Below, piece after piece: positions 24,988 to 35,900 of a stretch of DNA of 64,000 nucleotides. This DNA comes from an uncultured Carboxylicivirga sp. Its GTDB lineage: Bacteria > Bacteroidota > Bacteroidia > Bacteroidales > Marinilabiliaceae. Both the position numbers and the translations under genes were made by a program. Within the stretch, counting starts at the first letter, position 1. Every line of letters begins with the position of its first letter. The stretch is taken from positions 372,001-436,000 of the forward strand of contig CANNEA010000003.1 of NCBI GenBank assembly GCA_947503525.1. Reading direction: 5' to 3'. Below the pieces are notes generated by a model. That model was not told the DNA's origin. It made no database searches and saw only the letters and a program-made list of their open reading frames with translations.

Positions 24988-26499
24988 TTAAAGTCTTATA
25001 ACATTTTTTCGTCTTGCAAATTCTTTCCAAGGAGATGACTTGCTTTCAAGCTTTTGTCCATTTCCACCTAATTTCTGCAATTTCTCGCTATAGTCGAGAT
25101 AAGCAACAAGAAGGGCGATGTCTTCGCAATAATCAGAGCAATCATCATCTGACATTAAGAAGTCCATATTCTCTTCAATAAAGTGGGTGTCGTATTTGCC
25201 TTGAACAAAATCATCGGCTTCCATTATCCTGGAAACAAAAGGAATTGATGTTTTAACTCCTGTTATTTTGTATTCGTAAAGTGCGCGTTTCATGCGTTCA
25301 ATTGCCTCCTGACGAGTTGGCGCCCACGATATAAGTTTTGAGATCATAGGATCGTAATGGAAAGGGATTTCATAACCCTCATATACATATCCATCGGTTC
25401 TAATTCCCAGCCCAAGCGGTTCAGAAATGTTTTTAACAACTCCCGGGCACGGCATGAAATTATTCTTGTGATCCTCAGCGTATATGCGACATTCAATTGA
25501 ATGGCCGTTCTGTCTTAAATCTTCTTGTTTGAAAGGTAGTGCTAATCCATTGGCCACATTTATTTGAGCTTTTACCAAGTCAATTCCTGTTACACGTTCG
25601 GTAATTGGATGCTCTACCTGCAAACGTGTATTCATTTCAAGAAAATAAAAATTCAGGTTATTGTCAACGAGAAATTCAACTGTTCCGGCGCCAACATAGT
25701 CAACTGATTTGGCAGCGTCGATTGCCCTTTGGCCCATCTCTTCTCTCAGTTCAGGAGTCATTAATGGGGAAGGGGTTTCTTCAACAACCTTTTGATGGCG
25801 ACGTTGTACAGAACATTCACGTTCGAATAAATGAACATAGTTACCATGCTCATCGGCCATAATCTGAAACTCTATGTGATGCGGACCTTCAATGTATTTT
25901 TCGATATAAACTGCATCATTGGCAAAGGACGATTTGGCTTCTGATTTTGCCATTTCGTAAGATGAGATCACGTCTTTTTCATCACGAACAAGGCGCATAC
26001 CTTTTCCACCGCCACCTGCACTAGCTTTAATCATTACAGGATAACCTATTTCTTTGGCAACTTCTTTAAGTCGTTCATTGCTATTAATGTTTTCTTCAGT
26101 TCCTGGTACTACTGGAACTCCAGACTTCATCATCAATTCACGAGCTGTTAGTTTATCGCCCATGGTATTGATGGCATGAATTGATGGTCCGATAAAAATA
26201 ATACCGGCATCAGCTACTTTTTGAGCAAAAACCGCATTTTCGGATAGGAAACCATAACCTGGATGTATGGCGTCAGCCTTGGTCGTTTTAGCGACTTTCA
26301 ATATGTTATCAATATTAAGATAACTTTCAGCAGAACTTGCAGGACCAACGCAATATGCTTCATCGGCATATCTAACGTGCATAGCATTACGATCTGCTTC
26401 AGAAAAAACAGCAACGGAGGCTATACCCATTTCGCGGCACGAGCGCATAACTCTTACGGCGATTTCCCCACGGTTGGCGACTAATACTTTTTCAATCAT
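24988..26499 (-). CDS. Biotin carboxylase subunit
   Basis: A 503-residue ATP-grasp biotin carboxylase that charges the biotin on the carrier with bicarbonate. Motifs: VLVANRGEIAVRVMRSC at the N-terminus, GGGGKGMRLV (ATP-grasp glycine loop), FERECSVQRRHQKVVEE, FYFLEMNTRLQVEHPITE (catalytic Glu and Arg region) and the BC C-domain SIECRIYAED. The tail of ~50 residues beyond the usual AccC end is unusual but not a recognisable domain. First gene of the three-gene operon; the ATG at 26499 starts directly at the first strand, so it is secure. The same gene could serve acetyl-CoA carboxylase, but its neighbours argue for propionyl-CoA. Confidence 0.92.
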   Translation of the reverse strand: MIEKVLVANRGEIAVRVMRSCREMGIASVAVFSEADRNAMHVRYADEAYCVGPASSAESYLNIDNILKVAKTTKADAIHPGYGFLSENAVFAQKVADAGIIFIGPSIHAINTMGDKLTARELMMKSGVPVVPGTEENINSNERLKEVAKEIGYPVMIKASAGGGGKGMRLVRDEKDVISSYEMAKSEAKSSFANDAVYIEKYIEGPHHIEFQIMADEHGNYVHLFERECSVQRRHQKVVEETPSPLMTPELREEMGQRAIDAAKSVDYVGAGTVEFLVDNNLNFYFLEMNTRLQVEHPITERVTGIDLVKAQINVANGLALPFKQEDLRQNGHSIECRIYAEDHKNNFMPCPGVVKNISEPLGLGIRTDGYVYEGYEIPFHYDPMISKLISWAPTRQEAIERMKRALYEYKITGVKTSIPFVSRIMEADDFVQGKYDTHFIEENMDFLMSDDDCSDYCEDIALLVAYLDYSEKLQKLGGNGQKLESKSSPWKEFARRKNVIRL

Positions 26500-26668
26500 A
26501 ATGGTAATAAGGATTTCTTCTTGAGCATAATTGCTCTGGTATATAAAAAATTAAAGTGTCTTTTGTTCTAATTAAGAATAAAAGACCCGTGTGTCTGGAA
26601 TGCAAAAATGCCATTAATATTCAATTTTACAAATATTTTCAGGGTATTGTGTGGAATCATTATAAATA

Positions 26669-26720
26669 ACGAGTAGGTAAAACTACTCGTAAGGTCGATG
26701 GTTATTATTCTATATCTTTG
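26669..26720 (+). promoter_or_regulatory. Ferritin promoter with palindromic operator
   Basis: TATCTTTG at 26713-26720 matches TAnnTTTG. The perfect 8-bp inverted repeat ACGAGTAG-gtaaaa-CTACTCGT at 26669-26690 ends where the -33 box should be and no good TTTG is present there. This arrangement suits regulator-dependent control. The regulator is unknown; the sequence does not look like a Fur box. Confidence 0.55.
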
Positions 26721-26749
26721 GAATTCTAATCTGATTAATCTTTACTATT

Positions 26750-27256
26750 ATGCTGAATAAAAAAGTTGAAGAAGCACTAGTCAATCAAATCGAGAAAGAA
26801 GCTTATTCTTCCAATCTATATCTTGCAATGGCTGTTTGGGCCGATACAAATGGATTTGAAGGAACGGCGAAATGGTTTTACGCTCAGGCGGACGAAGAAA
26901 GAATGCATATGCTTAAATTCATAAAATATGTGAATGAAAGAGGTGGGCATTCGGTTATTCCTTCAATTGAGCAACCTCCTGCAGATTTTAAGGGTATGAC
27001 TGAAGTATTTGCTCAAACCTTAGAACATGAGCAATATGTTTCAAGTTTGATTAATGACATTGTAGGTGTTTGTGTTGAGGAGAGGGATTTTACCACTCAA
27101 ACCTGGATGCAATGGTTCGTTAATGAGCAAATAGAAGAAGAAGCATCTGTTGCGGCAATTAATGACAAGTTAAGATTACTTGGCGATCATAACCTTTACA
27201 TGTTTGATCGTGATATAATGGGCATGCGTGGAGCGATGCCGGCAAGTGCAGAGTAA
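26750..27256 (+). CDS. Non-haem ferritin
   Basis: A 168-residue cytoplasmic iron-storage ferritin that oxidises Fe(II) and stores it in a 24-mer shell. Ferroxidase ligands are visible: E in NQIEKEAYSSNLYLAMAVW, E and H in ADEERMHMLKF, E in QTLEHEQYVSSLI, and the E-x-x-E of QWFVNEQIEEEASV. Its length and helical content are those of bacterial FtnA, and there is no haem-binding bacterioferritin methionine pattern. It stands alone, with its own promoter and an upstream palindrome, and shares a bidirectional terminator with the GH15 gene. Confidence 0.95.
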   Translation: MLNKKVEEALVNQIEKEAYSSNLYLAMAVWADTNGFEGTAKWFYAQADEERMHMLKFIKYVNERGGHSVIPSIEQPPADFKGMTEVFAQTLEHEQYVSSLINDIVGVCVEERDFTTQTWMQWFVNEQIEEEASVAAINDKLRLLGDHNLYMFDRDIMGMRGAMPASAE

Positions 27257-27272
27257 GACAATAACTCATTAT

Positions 27273-27300
27273 AAAAAAGCCCCTAAACGGGGCTTTTTTT
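27273..27300. terminator. Bidirectional terminator between ferritin and GH15
   Basis: AAAAAAGCCCC and GGGGCTTTTTT flank a 5-base loop, giving a strong stem with A/T runs on both sides, placed between the two convergent stops. Confidence 0.9.
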
Positions 27301-27301
27301 A

Positions 27302-29116
27302 TTAGTGCTTTATCGTATGCAATATTTGCTCTTCTTTTGTGGTTTCATCACCCGATAGGGTAATTGCCGTTTCAATAATGGCTAAATGAGAATAGGCTTG
27401 AGGGAAATTACCCAACATTCTTCGGGTATTAAAATCCAGATCTTCACTGAATAGTCCCAAATGATTAGAGGATTCCAATAGATCATTAAACTTTCTGGTC
27501 GCCTCATCTTTTAAGCCTATTTTATACAGACTGTTAATCAACCAGAATGAACAAATGGTAAAGGCAGATTGCGGTTCACCAAAATCATCTTCATTTTTAT
27601 ACCTAAACATCAGTCCTTTATACTCCAATTCTTTTTGAATAGCCAGCACCGTCTTTTTATAGCGCTGATCATCAGCTTTAATAAAGCCATATCCTTCCAT
27701 CAATAACACCGAAGCGTCTAAATCATCGCTGCCATAGGCTTGAGTGAACGCATGTTTAGTATCCGACCAGGCATTACGATGAATATCTACTTCAATATCA
27801 TCTTTTAAAATACTCCATTCTTTTGAATAGCTGTCTCGTCTTAATAAATTGGCAATCTTTTGAGCTCTGTCAATGGCTACCCAGCATAAAACCTTGCTAA
27901 ATGTAAAGTGCTTGCCTTCACTTCGTATTTCCCAAATACCTTTGTCAGGCTCTTGCCAGTTTTCATCAACAATCTTAACAATGTTTCGAACGATGGTCCA
28001 TAAATCTTCGCTTCGTTCCAATGTTGTAGGATATAATTGAAAATACTGCCAAATAACATCCATTAAAATACCATAGATGTCGTTTTGCTTTTGAACATAG
28101 GCCGCATTACCCACTCTTACCGGCTTACTCCCTTCGTATCCTTCAAGATGCTCTAATTCAAATTCATGTAGATTTTTTTCTCCATGGATACCATACATTA
28201 TCTGCATCTTTTCTCCTTTATCAGGCATCAGATTGATGATGAAATCCAAATAACGTTCTACAATACGAGTGTGTCCCAATTGAGTCATGATATTCACAAC
28301 CATTGATGCGTCTCTAATCCAACAAAAGCGATAATCCCAGTTTCGCACTTCTCCAATGGTTTCAGGGAGAGAAGTGGTTAGTGCAGCTAAAATTGCTCCT
28401 GACTTTTGATAATTCAGTAACTTAAGAGTTAGAGCACTGCGTATTATTTCATTCTCGTACTTTTTATAGGTTGTGGTACGTTCCGACCAGTTTAACCAAT
28501 ATATTTTGGTGCGCTGATGTTTTAAATACGTTCTTGAAGTCGTTTGCTTAAGTAATTTTTGGTTATAACTTAATAACAAAAACTCACTGTCTTTTATTGT
28601 TATGCTTTTCGAATCAACAATGCTTTGTTTATTCAATGATGAATAAAGATAGATTGAATCATATTCACCATCAGTGGTATACGCCTTTATGTATTCATCA
28701 TGAATATTTATGGCTGTTGGATGTTCGGCGTATTCCAATCGAGGATTAAAATCTACGACAATTTCAACGGAACCAGAAATATGTTTTATGTATCGGATAA
28801 TATCCGGTGGAGTATAATATTTTCCGTTTTCGTTCTGAAATCGTGGCATAAAGTCATGGATTTCAATTTCACCCGTGGCACATTTAAATTTCGTAACCAA
28901 TATATTGGTTTTGGAAATATAAAATTGCTCCGTGGTGTGTTCATCCACTGGCTTAATGCTGAAATAACCACCTTTTTTTTCGTCCAATAACTTGGCAAAG
29001 GTTGAAGGTGCTGCGAAATGAGGCAAACAAAGCCATTCAACTGCTCCTGTTTCTGATACCAAGGCTGCGCTTCGGCAATTGCCAATTATACCATAATTAA
29101 GGTTCTTCATAGACAT
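27302..29116 (-). CDS. Glycoside hydrolase family 15 (glucoamylase- or trehalase-like)
   Basis: A 604-residue (alpha/alpha)6-barrel enzyme. N-terminal GIIGNCRSAALVSETGAVEWLCLPHF is the usual opening of GH15 proteins of this type. The catalytic acid region is WDYRFCWIRDASMVV, and the catalytic base Glu lies in GLFSEDLDFNTRRMLGNFPQAYSHL. There is no signal peptide, so it acts in the cytoplasm. GH15 includes glucoamylases, glucodextranases and trehalases. Divergence from the trehalose-phosphate synthase/phosphatase gene makes a trehalase or a trehalose-related hydrolase the most attractive reading (inference). ATGs at 29116 and 29110 are both possible. Confidence 0.88.
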   Translation of the reverse strand: MSMKNLNYGIIGNCRSAALVSETGAVEWLCLPHFAAPSTFAKLLDEKKGGYFSIKPVDEHTTEQFYISKTNILVTKFKCATGEIEIHDFMPRFQNENGKYYTPPDIIRYIKHISGSVEIVVDFNPRLEYAEHPTAINIHDEYIKAYTTDGEYDSIYLYSSLNKQSIVDSKSITIKDSEFLLLSYNQKLLKQTTSRTYLKHQRTKIYWLNWSERTTTYKKYENEIIRSALTLKLLNYQKSGAILAALTTSLPETIGEVRNWDYRFCWIRDASMVVNIMTQLGHTRIVERYLDFIINLMPDKGEKMQIMYGIHGEKNLHEFELEHLEGYEGSKPVRVGNAAYVQKQNDIYGILMDVIWQYFQLYPTTLERSEDLWTIVRNIVKIVDENWQEPDKGIWEIRSEGKHFTFSKVLCWVAIDRAQKIANLLRRDSYSKEWSILKDDIEVDIHRNAWSDTKHAFTQAYGSDDLDASVLLMEGYGFIKADDQRYKKTVLAIQKELEYKGLMFRYKNEDDFGEPQSAFTICSFWLINSLYKIGLKDEATRKFNDLLESSNHLGLFSEDLDFNTRRMLGNFPQAYSHLAIIETAITLSGDETTKEEQILHTIKH

Positions 29117-29281
29117 GGGCTATTGATATTTTATTCTTAATCGTCTTTACAGAGATATAACCGATAAAGGTGTATCTTTGCTTAAGAACTGCGAAAAAAA
29201 ACTATTTTTATTTAATTTGCTATTTTTTCTTACAATTCTTGATGAATTTGTATGTATTAGTTTTAAACCTAAATTTAATGT

Positions 29282-31492
29282 ATGCCAAAACTTCACATTG
29301 TTGCCAATAGACTTCCTTATAGTATTTCGAAACAAGATAATGAATATCAGTTAATTGAGAGTGTAGGTGGCTTAGCTACTGGTATGAAATCTGTTTATAC
29401 CGAATATGGTGGCAAGTGGATTGGGTGGTCAGGGTTAAATTCTGATGATCTGAATCCAAAAGAAGCTGCAGAGATAGATGCACTGCTTGAAGAAAAAGGA
29501 TGTGCCACTGTGCCCTTGAGCGAAAATGATATTTTAGAATATTACGAAGGTTTTAGTAATAAAACCATATGGCCTTTGTTTCATTACTTTACGCAGTATG
29601 TTGATTATTCGCCTGAAAACTGGGAAACGTATAAGCGCGTCAACCAAAGATTTGCTGATCGTGTATTGGATGTTTGTGAAGAAGGTGATACGGTGTGGGT
29701 TCATGATTATCAATTGCTTCTTGTTCCTGAGATGATAAAATCAAAGAAGCCTGGAGTTACCGTTGGTTTCTTCCTACATATTCCGTTTCCTTCGTATGAG
29801 GTGTTTAGAATTTTGCCTTGGAGAATGGAGCTTCTTTCAGGTATGTTAGGTGCCGATTTATTAGGATTTCACATTTATGATTACGAACGCCATTTTATAA
29901 GTTCTGTTCGTCGACTTCATGGCTATGAAATTAACTTCAATCAAATTCATGCTGAAGAACGAATTATAAAAGTAGATGCCTACCCAATGGGTATCGACTA
30001 TGATAAATTTAGTAAAGCTTCAACTGCAGTGATGCAGAAAACTATTCATGAACGATCGGATCTTCATAAAGAACTGGAGAAGTATTTTATGGTTTCGCCT
30101 GATCGTCGTTTGATATTATCCATCGACCGATTGGATTATTCAAAAGGAATTCCACAACGCCTAAAGGCCTTTGGTAAGTTTTTAGAGAAGTATCCCGATT
30201 TTAGAGGTAAAGTTACCATGATAATGTTGGCTGTACCAAGTCGCGGACATGTTGAAGAATATCAATTGTTGAAAAAAGAAGTTGATGAGTTGGTTGGTAA
30301 GATCAACGGAGAATTTGGAAGTGTTAACTATGCGCCAGTATGGTATTTCTATAGGGCTTTACCTTTTGAAAACCTTGTAGAATTATACAATACATGTGAT
30401 GTGGCTTTAATTACGCCATTGCGAGATGGAATGAATCTGGTTGCTAAGGAATATGTTGCATCAAGAAATACACAGACTGGTGTAATTGTACTAAGTGAAA
30501 TGGCCGGAGTAAGTAAAGAAATGGGAGAGGCCATTACCATTAATCCAATTAATGAAGATGAAATTGCGGAGGCGCTGAACACAGCTTTAACTATGCCTGT
30601 TGAAGAGCAGAAGGAGCGCATGAAATATCTTCAGAATCGTATTCAGCGTTATTCCATATTTAAATGGGCTGGCGATTTTGTTCAGGATTTGGATAAAGTT
30701 AAGTTGTTACAAAAGGAATATTTGGCGAAGAAAATTACAAGTTCTGTTTATAATGAGATTGAAGCCAAATATAAAAAGGCAAAGAACAGAGCCATTTTCC
30801 TTGATTATGATGGAACATTAACACCATTTCATAAAAACCCACTGGAAGCGTCACCAAATGAAGAATTATTTGATATTCTCAAGAAATTGATTGCTGATGA
30901 GAAAAATACAGTAACTATAATCAGTGGTCGTGATCGCTATACTCTGGAGAAATGGTTTGCTGATGTGCCTATTAATTTAATTTGTGAGCATGGTGTTTGG
31001 TTACGAAAATTGGGAGAAGATTGGCAGACGCTGACAAGTGTGAATAATGACTGGATGCCTATGATTCGTCCTATATTGGAACGTTTTGTGGATAGAACAC
31101 CAGGATCTTTTATCGAAGAAAAGAATTATTCTCTTGTATGGCACTATCGTAAGGCTGAACCGGATCAAAGCTTAATCAGGGCCAATGAATTGAAAGACGA
31201 ACTTCTGGGAATGGTAGGTAATCTTAATCTGGAGATAATGGAAGGAAGTAAGGTTATTGAGGTTAAGAATGGTGGAATAAACAAGGGTATTGCTGCTCTT
31301 CAGTTTATTAAAAATAAGAAGTACGATTTTCTTACAGCCCTTGGTGATGATTGGACAGATGAATTTATGTTTAAAGAATTGCCAAAGGAAGCCATATCAA
31401 TTAAGGTTGGATTAAAAAGAACAGCAGCTGCTTATAAGTTAGAATCTGTTGATGCGGTTCGAGATTTTCTTAAGAAATTAGGTGATAATTAA
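29282..31492 (+). CDS. Bifunctional trehalose-6-phosphate synthase/phosphatase
   Basis: A 736-residue fusion. Residues 1-470 are a GT20 trehalose-6-phosphate synthase (VANRLPYSI, GGLATGMKSV, VWVHDYQLLLVPEMI, IDRLDYSKGIPQRL, RDGMNLVAKEYVA), which joins UDP-glucose and glucose-6-phosphate. Residues ~490-736 are a HAD-type trehalose-6-phosphatase (IFLDYDGTLTPF with the nucleophile Asp, TIISGRD, GDDWTDEFMF). One chain therefore makes trehalose, a stress protectant and osmolyte. It is divergent from the GH15 gene across 165 bases and ends at a strong terminator. TATCTTTG at 29173-29180 is a candidate -7 box. Confidence 0.93.
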   Translation: MPKLHIVANRLPYSISKQDNEYQLIESVGGLATGMKSVYTEYGGKWIGWSGLNSDDLNPKEAAEIDALLEEKGCATVPLSENDILEYYEGFSNKTIWPLFHYFTQYVDYSPENWETYKRVNQRFADRVLDVCEEGDTVWVHDYQLLLVPEMIKSKKPGVTVGFFLHIPFPSYEVFRILPWRMELLSGMLGADLLGFHIYDYERHFISSVRRLHGYEINFNQIHAEERIIKVDAYPMGIDYDKFSKASTAVMQKTIHERSDLHKELEKYFMVSPDRRLILSIDRLDYSKGIPQRLKAFGKFLEKYPDFRGKVTMIMLAVPSRGHVEEYQLLKKEVDELVGKINGEFGSVNYAPVWYFYRALPFENLVELYNTCDVALITPLRDGMNLVAKEYVASRNTQTGVIVLSEMAGVSKEMGEAITINPINEDEIAEALNTALTMPVEEQKERMKYLQNRIQRYSIFKWAGDFVQDLDKVKLLQKEYLAKKITSSVYNEIEAKYKKAKNRAIFLDYDGTLTPFHKNPLEASPNEELFDILKKLIADEKNTVTIISGRDRYTLEKWFADVPINLICEHGVWLRKLGEDWQTLTSVNNDWMPMIRPILERFVDRTPGSFIEEKNYSLVWHYRKAEPDQSLIRANELKDELLGMVGNLNLEIMEGSKVIEVKNGGINKGIAALQFIKNKKYDFLTALGDDWTDEFMFKELPKEAISIKVGLKRTAAAYKLESVDAVRDFLKKLGDN

Positions 31493-31512
31493 GAGAGATT
31501 AATAATATTAAA

Positions 31513-31548
31513 AATAAGCCCCGATTGAGTTCCAATCGGGGCTTTATT
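31513..31548. terminator. Bidirectional terminator
   Basis: AATAAGCCCCGATTG and CAATCGGGGCTTTATT form a stem of about 13 bp with a 5-base loop between the convergent trehalose and TolC-like genes. Confidence 0.88.
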
Positions 31549-31562
31549 GTTTGTGTTAGTAT

Positions 31563-32942
31563 TTATTCCCAACCACCTCCGAGTGCCTGGTATAATTTTA
31601 TATGCGCTGACAGCAATTTCTGTCTGTTTTCAGCTAAACCAATCTGAGCATCAAAGGCCTGTCGTTGGCTTTCAAGATATTCAATGTAACTGGCAATTCC
31701 TTTGTCATAGCGTTCCGAAGAAAGAAAAGTCGCACTTAAAGATGCTTTAACATGTTGCTGAATGGCATGTTCTTCTTCTTTAAGAGTTGATATTTCTATC
31801 AATAAATCGGCCACTTCCTTAAATGCATTTAAGGCAACGTTTTGATAATTGTAAACAGCTGCTTCCTTTTTACTTCGTTCTGCTTTAACACGGTTTGCAT
31901 TTTGGTTCCAATGAAAGAGTGGTCCCAGTAAGCTACCACCCACATTCCAGGCGGCACCAGCGCTGGTTAAAGTAGATAAATCATCACTAGCTCCACCAAG
32001 CATGCCGGTTAAACTAAAAGACGGAAAGCGATTAGCCTGAGCTACACCAATCATGGCATTTTGAGCTACCAACTCTTGTTCTGCAAGCAGTACATCAGGT
32101 CTGCGTTCAAGAATATCTGCTGGTATCCCAACAGGAATTTCAGGTATAGTGGTTATATCCTCCAACTTGGTACTTGATATAAGCTCCTTTGGATTTTCAC
32201 CAAGAAGAACGCTCAAAGTACTTTCCGCATGAGCCGCTAAGCGCTTATAAAGCGGTATGGAAGTTGCGGCTATTGCCCGTTGTATTTGAGCATGGTTTAA
32301 ATCAATCTCAGGTATGATCCCTGCATCAAACCTTTGTTGAATCAGGTTTAACGAACTGTCTCTAATGGCGTAAGTAGATTCTGAAATGTACTGCTTTTCC
32401 TTATATTCCAATATTTGAAAATATGTAGTTGCAACAGCGGTAACAAGCGAAAGTTTAAGTGATGATAAACCATATTCAGAACCAAGATACTGAGCCTTTG
32501 CGGCCTCATTTAATCGGCGATATTTACCCCAGAAATCCAATTCCCAACTGGCTTGTGCTCCAATAACAAAGTTGTTAGTTGGAGAATCCGTTTTCATAAA
32601 ATTGAAATTACCGCGTTGTGCCTGACCCGTAACGCCAAATTTTGGTAACAATTCAGCTTTCTGAATGGATAACTGAAACATAGCAGCCTGCACTTTTTCT
32701 GCAGTGGCTAGAACGTCATAGTTATTTTCCAAAGCCGTTTTAATTAATGTATCCAATATTGGGTCATCAAAAACAGCCCACCATTTAAGTGAGTTATTAA
32801 ATGTTGTATCGCCCTCGGAGAATCGAAATTCCTGAGGCGAATTCATTTCAGGACGAGAATAATTTTTGCCCATTTTACAGCTGCCCATCACCAATAAAAT
32901 AATGGTTAGTGTAAAGGAAATTTTATAGATATGTTTCATCAT
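31563..32942 (-). CDS. TolC/NodT-family outer-membrane efflux lipoprotein
   Basis: A 459-residue outer-membrane factor. The signal peptide ends in a lipobox (ILLVMGSCKMGKNYSRP), so it is acylated at Cys as in the NodT group. The mature protein has the family's duplicated helical layout: TALENNYDVLATAEKVQAAMFQLSIQKAELLP and IPADILERRPDVLLAEQELVAQNAMIGVAQANRFPSFSLTG. It forms the exit duct of the RND pump encoded upstream; its ATG overlaps the pump gene's stop by 4 bases, so translation is coupled. Last gene of the operon. Confidence 0.93.
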   Translation of the reverse strand: MMKHIYKISFTLTIILLVMGSCKMGKNYSRPEMNSPQEFRFSEGDTTFNNSLKWWAVFDDPILDTLIKTALENNYDVLATAEKVQAAMFQLSIQKAELLPKFGVTGQAQRGNFNFMKTDSPTNNFVIGAQASWELDFWGKYRRLNEAAKAQYLGSEYGLSSLKLSLVTAVATTYFQILEYKEKQYISESTYAIRDSSLNLIQQRFDAGIIPEIDLNHAQIQRAIAATSIPLYKRLAAHAESTLSVLLGENPKELISSTKLEDITTIPEIPVGIPADILERRPDVLLAEQELVAQNAMIGVAQANRFPSFSLTGMLGGASDDLSTLTSAGAAWNVGGSLLGPLFHWNQNANRVKAERSKKEAAVYNYQNVALNAFKEVADLLIEISTLKEEEHAIQQHVKASLSATFLSSERYDKGIASYIEYLESQRQAFDAQIGLAENRQKLLSAHIKLYQALGGGWE

Positions 32943-35900
32943 GATTCTTTCTTTTCTTCGGTCAATGCTCTTTTCTCTTCGTACTTTCCGAGTTTACCAA
33001 TTAACACGAAAAACATCGGATATAAGAATATACCTAATATGGTTGCTAAGGTCATTCCACCCAATAATGCCATTCCCATAACTTTTCTGGATTCGGCTCC
33101 AGATCCGGTTGCTATCACCAAAGGAAATACACCCAGAATAAATGAGAATGCGGTCATTAATATTGGTCTAAAACGCGATTTGGCTGCTTCTATGGCTGCA
33201 TCAAACAGGCTTAAACCTCTATCAAATTCTTCCTTTGCAAATTCAACAATCAGAATGGCGTTCTTAGCAGCCATACCAATTAGCATTACAAAGGAGACCT
33301 GCGCGAAAATATTATTCTCAAATGTCGGACTAAAGAATCGTGACACCCACAAAGCAAACAAAGCTCCAAATATTGCAAATGGTGTTCCAAGTAGTATACT
33401 AAACGGTAATGACCAACTTTCATATTGCGCAGCAAGAATGAGGAAAACAAAGAGTAAAGAGAATGTAAGGATCGTGCTGAGTGATCCCGAGGCCTTTTTC
33501 TCTTGAAATGACATCGCATTCCAGGCATACCCCATATCCAAAGGAAGCACTTCCTCTGCAACTTCTTCCAGAGCCGTCATGGCCTGAGCAGAAGTGAAAC
33601 CTGGTGCCGGTGCTCCGGTTATTTCAACTGAGCGATACAGATTAAAACGATTGGTGTATTCTGCACCTGAAATAGGCTCAATTGTAGCTAAAGTAGCTAA
33701 TGGAACCATTTCTCCTTCACTATTTCGTATGAAGAAATTATTTATGTCATCTTCTGACATTCTATATTGGTTCTCAGCCTGAATATAAGTTTTGTACAAT
33801 CGCCCAAAACGAGTAAAGTCATTAACATATGCACCTCCCATAAATGCTCCGACTGTGGTGTATAAATCATTTAGATTAATGCCCATTTTAAGCGCTTTTT
33901 CCCTGTCAATGTTCATGAAGCGCTGTGGTACATTGGCCTGAAAAGTTGTAAAGGCATTTCCTATCTCAGGACGATCATTAGCGGCTTTCATAAATTTTCC
34001 AGCATTTACAGCAAGGTAGTTAGGATCATTTCCACCTTTATCCTGAAGCATTATACTAAAGCCTGAACCATTTCCAAGACCGGGAATAGCAGGAGGTCCG
34101 AAAGCAAAAGCCTGAGCTCCTTTGATTTTTTGAGCCAATTGAATGTTAACTGCCTGAACTACTTCTTTGGCTGTTTTATCCCGGTCGTCCCAATTTTTCA
34201 AACTGGCAAACATGAAACCAGAGTTGGAGGACATGGCACCCGATAATAAACTAAAACCCGTAGCATTGGTAACATATTCAATCTCCGGCATAGACATTAA
34301 TATGTCTTCAATATCCCTTGCAATTGCATCTGATCTTTGTAGAGAAGACGCATCAGGTAATTGCATGTTAACAAAAAAGTAGCCCATGTCTTCTTCCGGA
34401 ATAAAACCTCCAGGAACAAGTTTTCCAAATAATCCGGCACCTGCCGTTAACACGATTAAAAAGATAACGCCACGTTTTATTTTTCTGGTGAATATAGTCG
34501 TGTAATTCATGTATGAATCCGTCGACTTACCCATCCACTTATTAAACGCACCAAAGAACTTCCCTAACAAACCTTTATATGGTTTAGGGGCTTTCAGTAG
34601 GAGAGCCGATAGGGCAGGACTTAAAGTTAAAGCATTAACAGATGATACAATTACCGATACTACAATGGTGATGGCAAACTGTTGGTATAGTTGTCCCGTG
34701 ATTCCGGCCATACCTGCAACAGGAATAAATACCGCAATTAATACCAGAGTTGTAGCAATTACTGGAGCAGTTACCTTTCGCATTGCATCTAATGTGGCTT
34801 CTTTTGAAGTCATGCCTTTGGCTATATTCACCTGCACGGCTTCTACCACTACAATGGCATCATCAACAACAATTCCGATTGCAAGAACCAAACCAAGTAA
34901 GGATAATACATTAATGGTGAATCCTAATAATGGGAAGAAGATGAATGCACCAATTAATGATACCGGAATGGCAATTGTAGGAATTAATGTTGCACGCCAG
35001 TCCTGGATAAAGATAAATACTACCAATATCACAAGAATTAAGGCAATGATTAAAGTTTCAATAATATCATTAATACCAGCGGTGATAGGTTCGGTTGAAT
35101 CAATTGAAATATCGTATTTAACACTTTCAGGAAATGCTTTGGATAGATTTTCAATTTCACTTTTTACCTGATTTGCCAGTTCTACAGCATTAGATCCCGG
35201 AGCCTGATATAAGGCAATAATTGAACAGGTTTCTTTATTTAATCGGGTAAAAGCACTATAGGTTTCAACACCAAGTTTTATTTCCGCAACATTTTTTAGT
35301 TTCACCTGCGAACCATCAGCTAAAGTACGAACAACAATCTCACCAAAAGCCTCAGGAGAATTAAAACGTTCCGGCATACGAACAGTGTACGTAAATTCTG
35401 TTCCTGCCGGTGCCGGTTCAGCACCAAATTTACCACCAGGCACGATAACGTTCTGCTGATTAATGGCATTTAATATTTCAGGAACAGTTAAGCCCATTGT
35501 GGATAGTTTATCCGGTTTAATCCATATACGCATGGAGTAATCAGATGCACCCATCACATTAACACGTCCCACTCCTTTAATACGAGCTAGTTGATCCTTG
35601 ATGTTAATAAGAGCATAGTTACCCAGAAAATCCTGATCATATCTGCCATCAGAGGTCAGAGTTACCAGCATTAAAATATTAGGTAATGATTTTTCAGTTG
35701 TAACACCATATTTCTTCACCGACTCAGGTAGTTTGGCAGTTGCTGCAGATACTCTGTTTTGTGCCAAAACCGTATTCATATCCGGATCCGTTCCTACATC
35801 AAATGAGATATCAATAACCATTGTACCATCATTTGCATTGGTTGATTTCATGTAAATCATGTTATCAACTCCGTTAATCTGCTGCTCTAATGGAGTGGCC

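Noticed and set aside
26669-26690. Fur box upstream of ferritin
   Set aside because: The palindrome does not resemble the GATAATGATwATCATTATC pattern.
32931-33506. 191-codon plus-strand frame
   Set aside because: Antisense to the well-supported end of the RND pump gene.
34509-35171. 220-codon frame opposite the RND pump gene
   Set aside because: The pump reading frame is continuous and fully family-like; the opposite frame is Thr/Ile-rich without features.
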